Positions 63,766 through 64,000 of a stretch of 64,000 bases of DNA are shown here, piece by piece. Made by a program: the position numbers and the translations under genes. This stretch comes from Zoroaster sp. YZ-2022. Its lineage: Eukaryota > Echinodermata > Asteroidea > Forcipulatida > Zoroasteridae. Under the pieces are notes generated by a model. That model had not been told where the DNA came from. It saw only the letters and a list, made by a program, of their open reading frames with translations, and ran no database searches. Positions within the stretch are counted from its first letter, which is position 1. Every line of letters begins with the position of its first letter. The DNA is taken from contig CM055819.1 of the NCBI GenBank assembly GCA_029582265.1, forward strand, positions 39,174,761 to 39,238,760. The letters are read 5' to 3'.

Positions 63766-64000
63766 TAATGAAAGACCAGATGTTTCAGAAAGACTACTGT
63801 AATTAAACAAATTAAAAAATCTATAATAGTGTTTTTTGGTAGGAATAAAAAAATCTATAAAATAACCACCTCTGTTAGTCTTACAGTAATCCTTTATGGT
63901 TGTTTTACACTATTACGTTACATCAAGGGCAGTGACAACTTAATTTCGAAGAAAATGAGTGCCTCTGCATGGGTTCAAAACTTCTGGGTGACTTTCTATT

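Larger units (their letters stand above)
61063..64000. repeat. Large palindrome with divergent zinc-finger gene copies
   Basis: The left arm 61063-62070 is the reverse complement of 62945-64000, with few differences (ends AATAGAAAGTCACCCAGAAG / complement at the window end). The 0.88 kb centre is a minisatellite. The right arm reaches the window edge, so the palindrome probably continues. The arms stay highly similar in noncoding text as well, indicating recent inverted duplication or ongoing gene conversion. Confidence 0.93.

Overview
This is an animal nuclear genome window. It is AT-rich and intron-bearing, with canonical GT-AG exons, many DNA-transposon relics, tRNA-derived SINEs and a Polinton/Maverick-type provirus. 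The mix (SINEs with AAT tails, an R4/Dong-like LINE, piggyBac elements, a Polinton) suggests a marine invertebrate, perhaps an echinoderm or another invertebrate deuterostome. The phylum is inference; no mitochondrial or rRNA marker is present.

Layout. 1-15.4 kb holds no complete host gene. It contains a 21-22 bp minisatellite, a possible first exon of a mitochondrial protein, a degenerate ~150 bp repeat family, a piggyBac element with both TTAA ends but a dead transposase (2585-5840), and several MITEs and a SINE. 15.4-26.4 kb is the DDX47/Rrp3-type DEAD-box helicase gene on the minus strand. Eleven exons are recognised, but by eye there is no exon for the DEAD/SAT motifs. Its introns carry two tandemly amplified MITE ends, two oppositely oriented TTAA-type MITEs and a partial exon copy. 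26.4-35.5 kb is repeat-rich: a 52 bp array and a segmental copy of two DDX47 exons. That copy was split by a SINE, whose (AAT)n tail was itself entered by an R4/Dong-type retrotransposon (29173-33014). 37.3-40 kb has the first two exons of a secreted PAN/Apple-like protein. 41.4-47.1 kb has a 2.2 kb palindrome, an element with ~310 bp terminal inverted repeats, and direct copies of a flanking segment.

48.5-59.4 kb is a Polinton/adintovirus-like element. Its gene order is WW-PC4 fusion protein, unknown acidic protein, packaging ATPase, small basic protein, small conserved protein, retroviral-type integrase with chromodomain, penton-like minor capsid protein, pVI-like protein, hexon-like major capsid protein, adenain-type protease. 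The capsid, packaging, maturation and integration modules are all recognisable. No DNA polymerase B is present. The ATPase, the small pre-integrase gene, the integrase and the major capsid gene carry frameshifts or stops, while the minor capsid, pVI-like, protease and WW-PC4 frames are open. The WW-PC4 pair sits in a block that interrupts the left terminal inverted repeat and is missing from the right one.

61-64 kb is a large palindrome. Divergent copies of a C2H2 zinc-finger gene flank a ~0.9 kb minisatellite. The right copy is open; the left has lost its finger and gained a stop.
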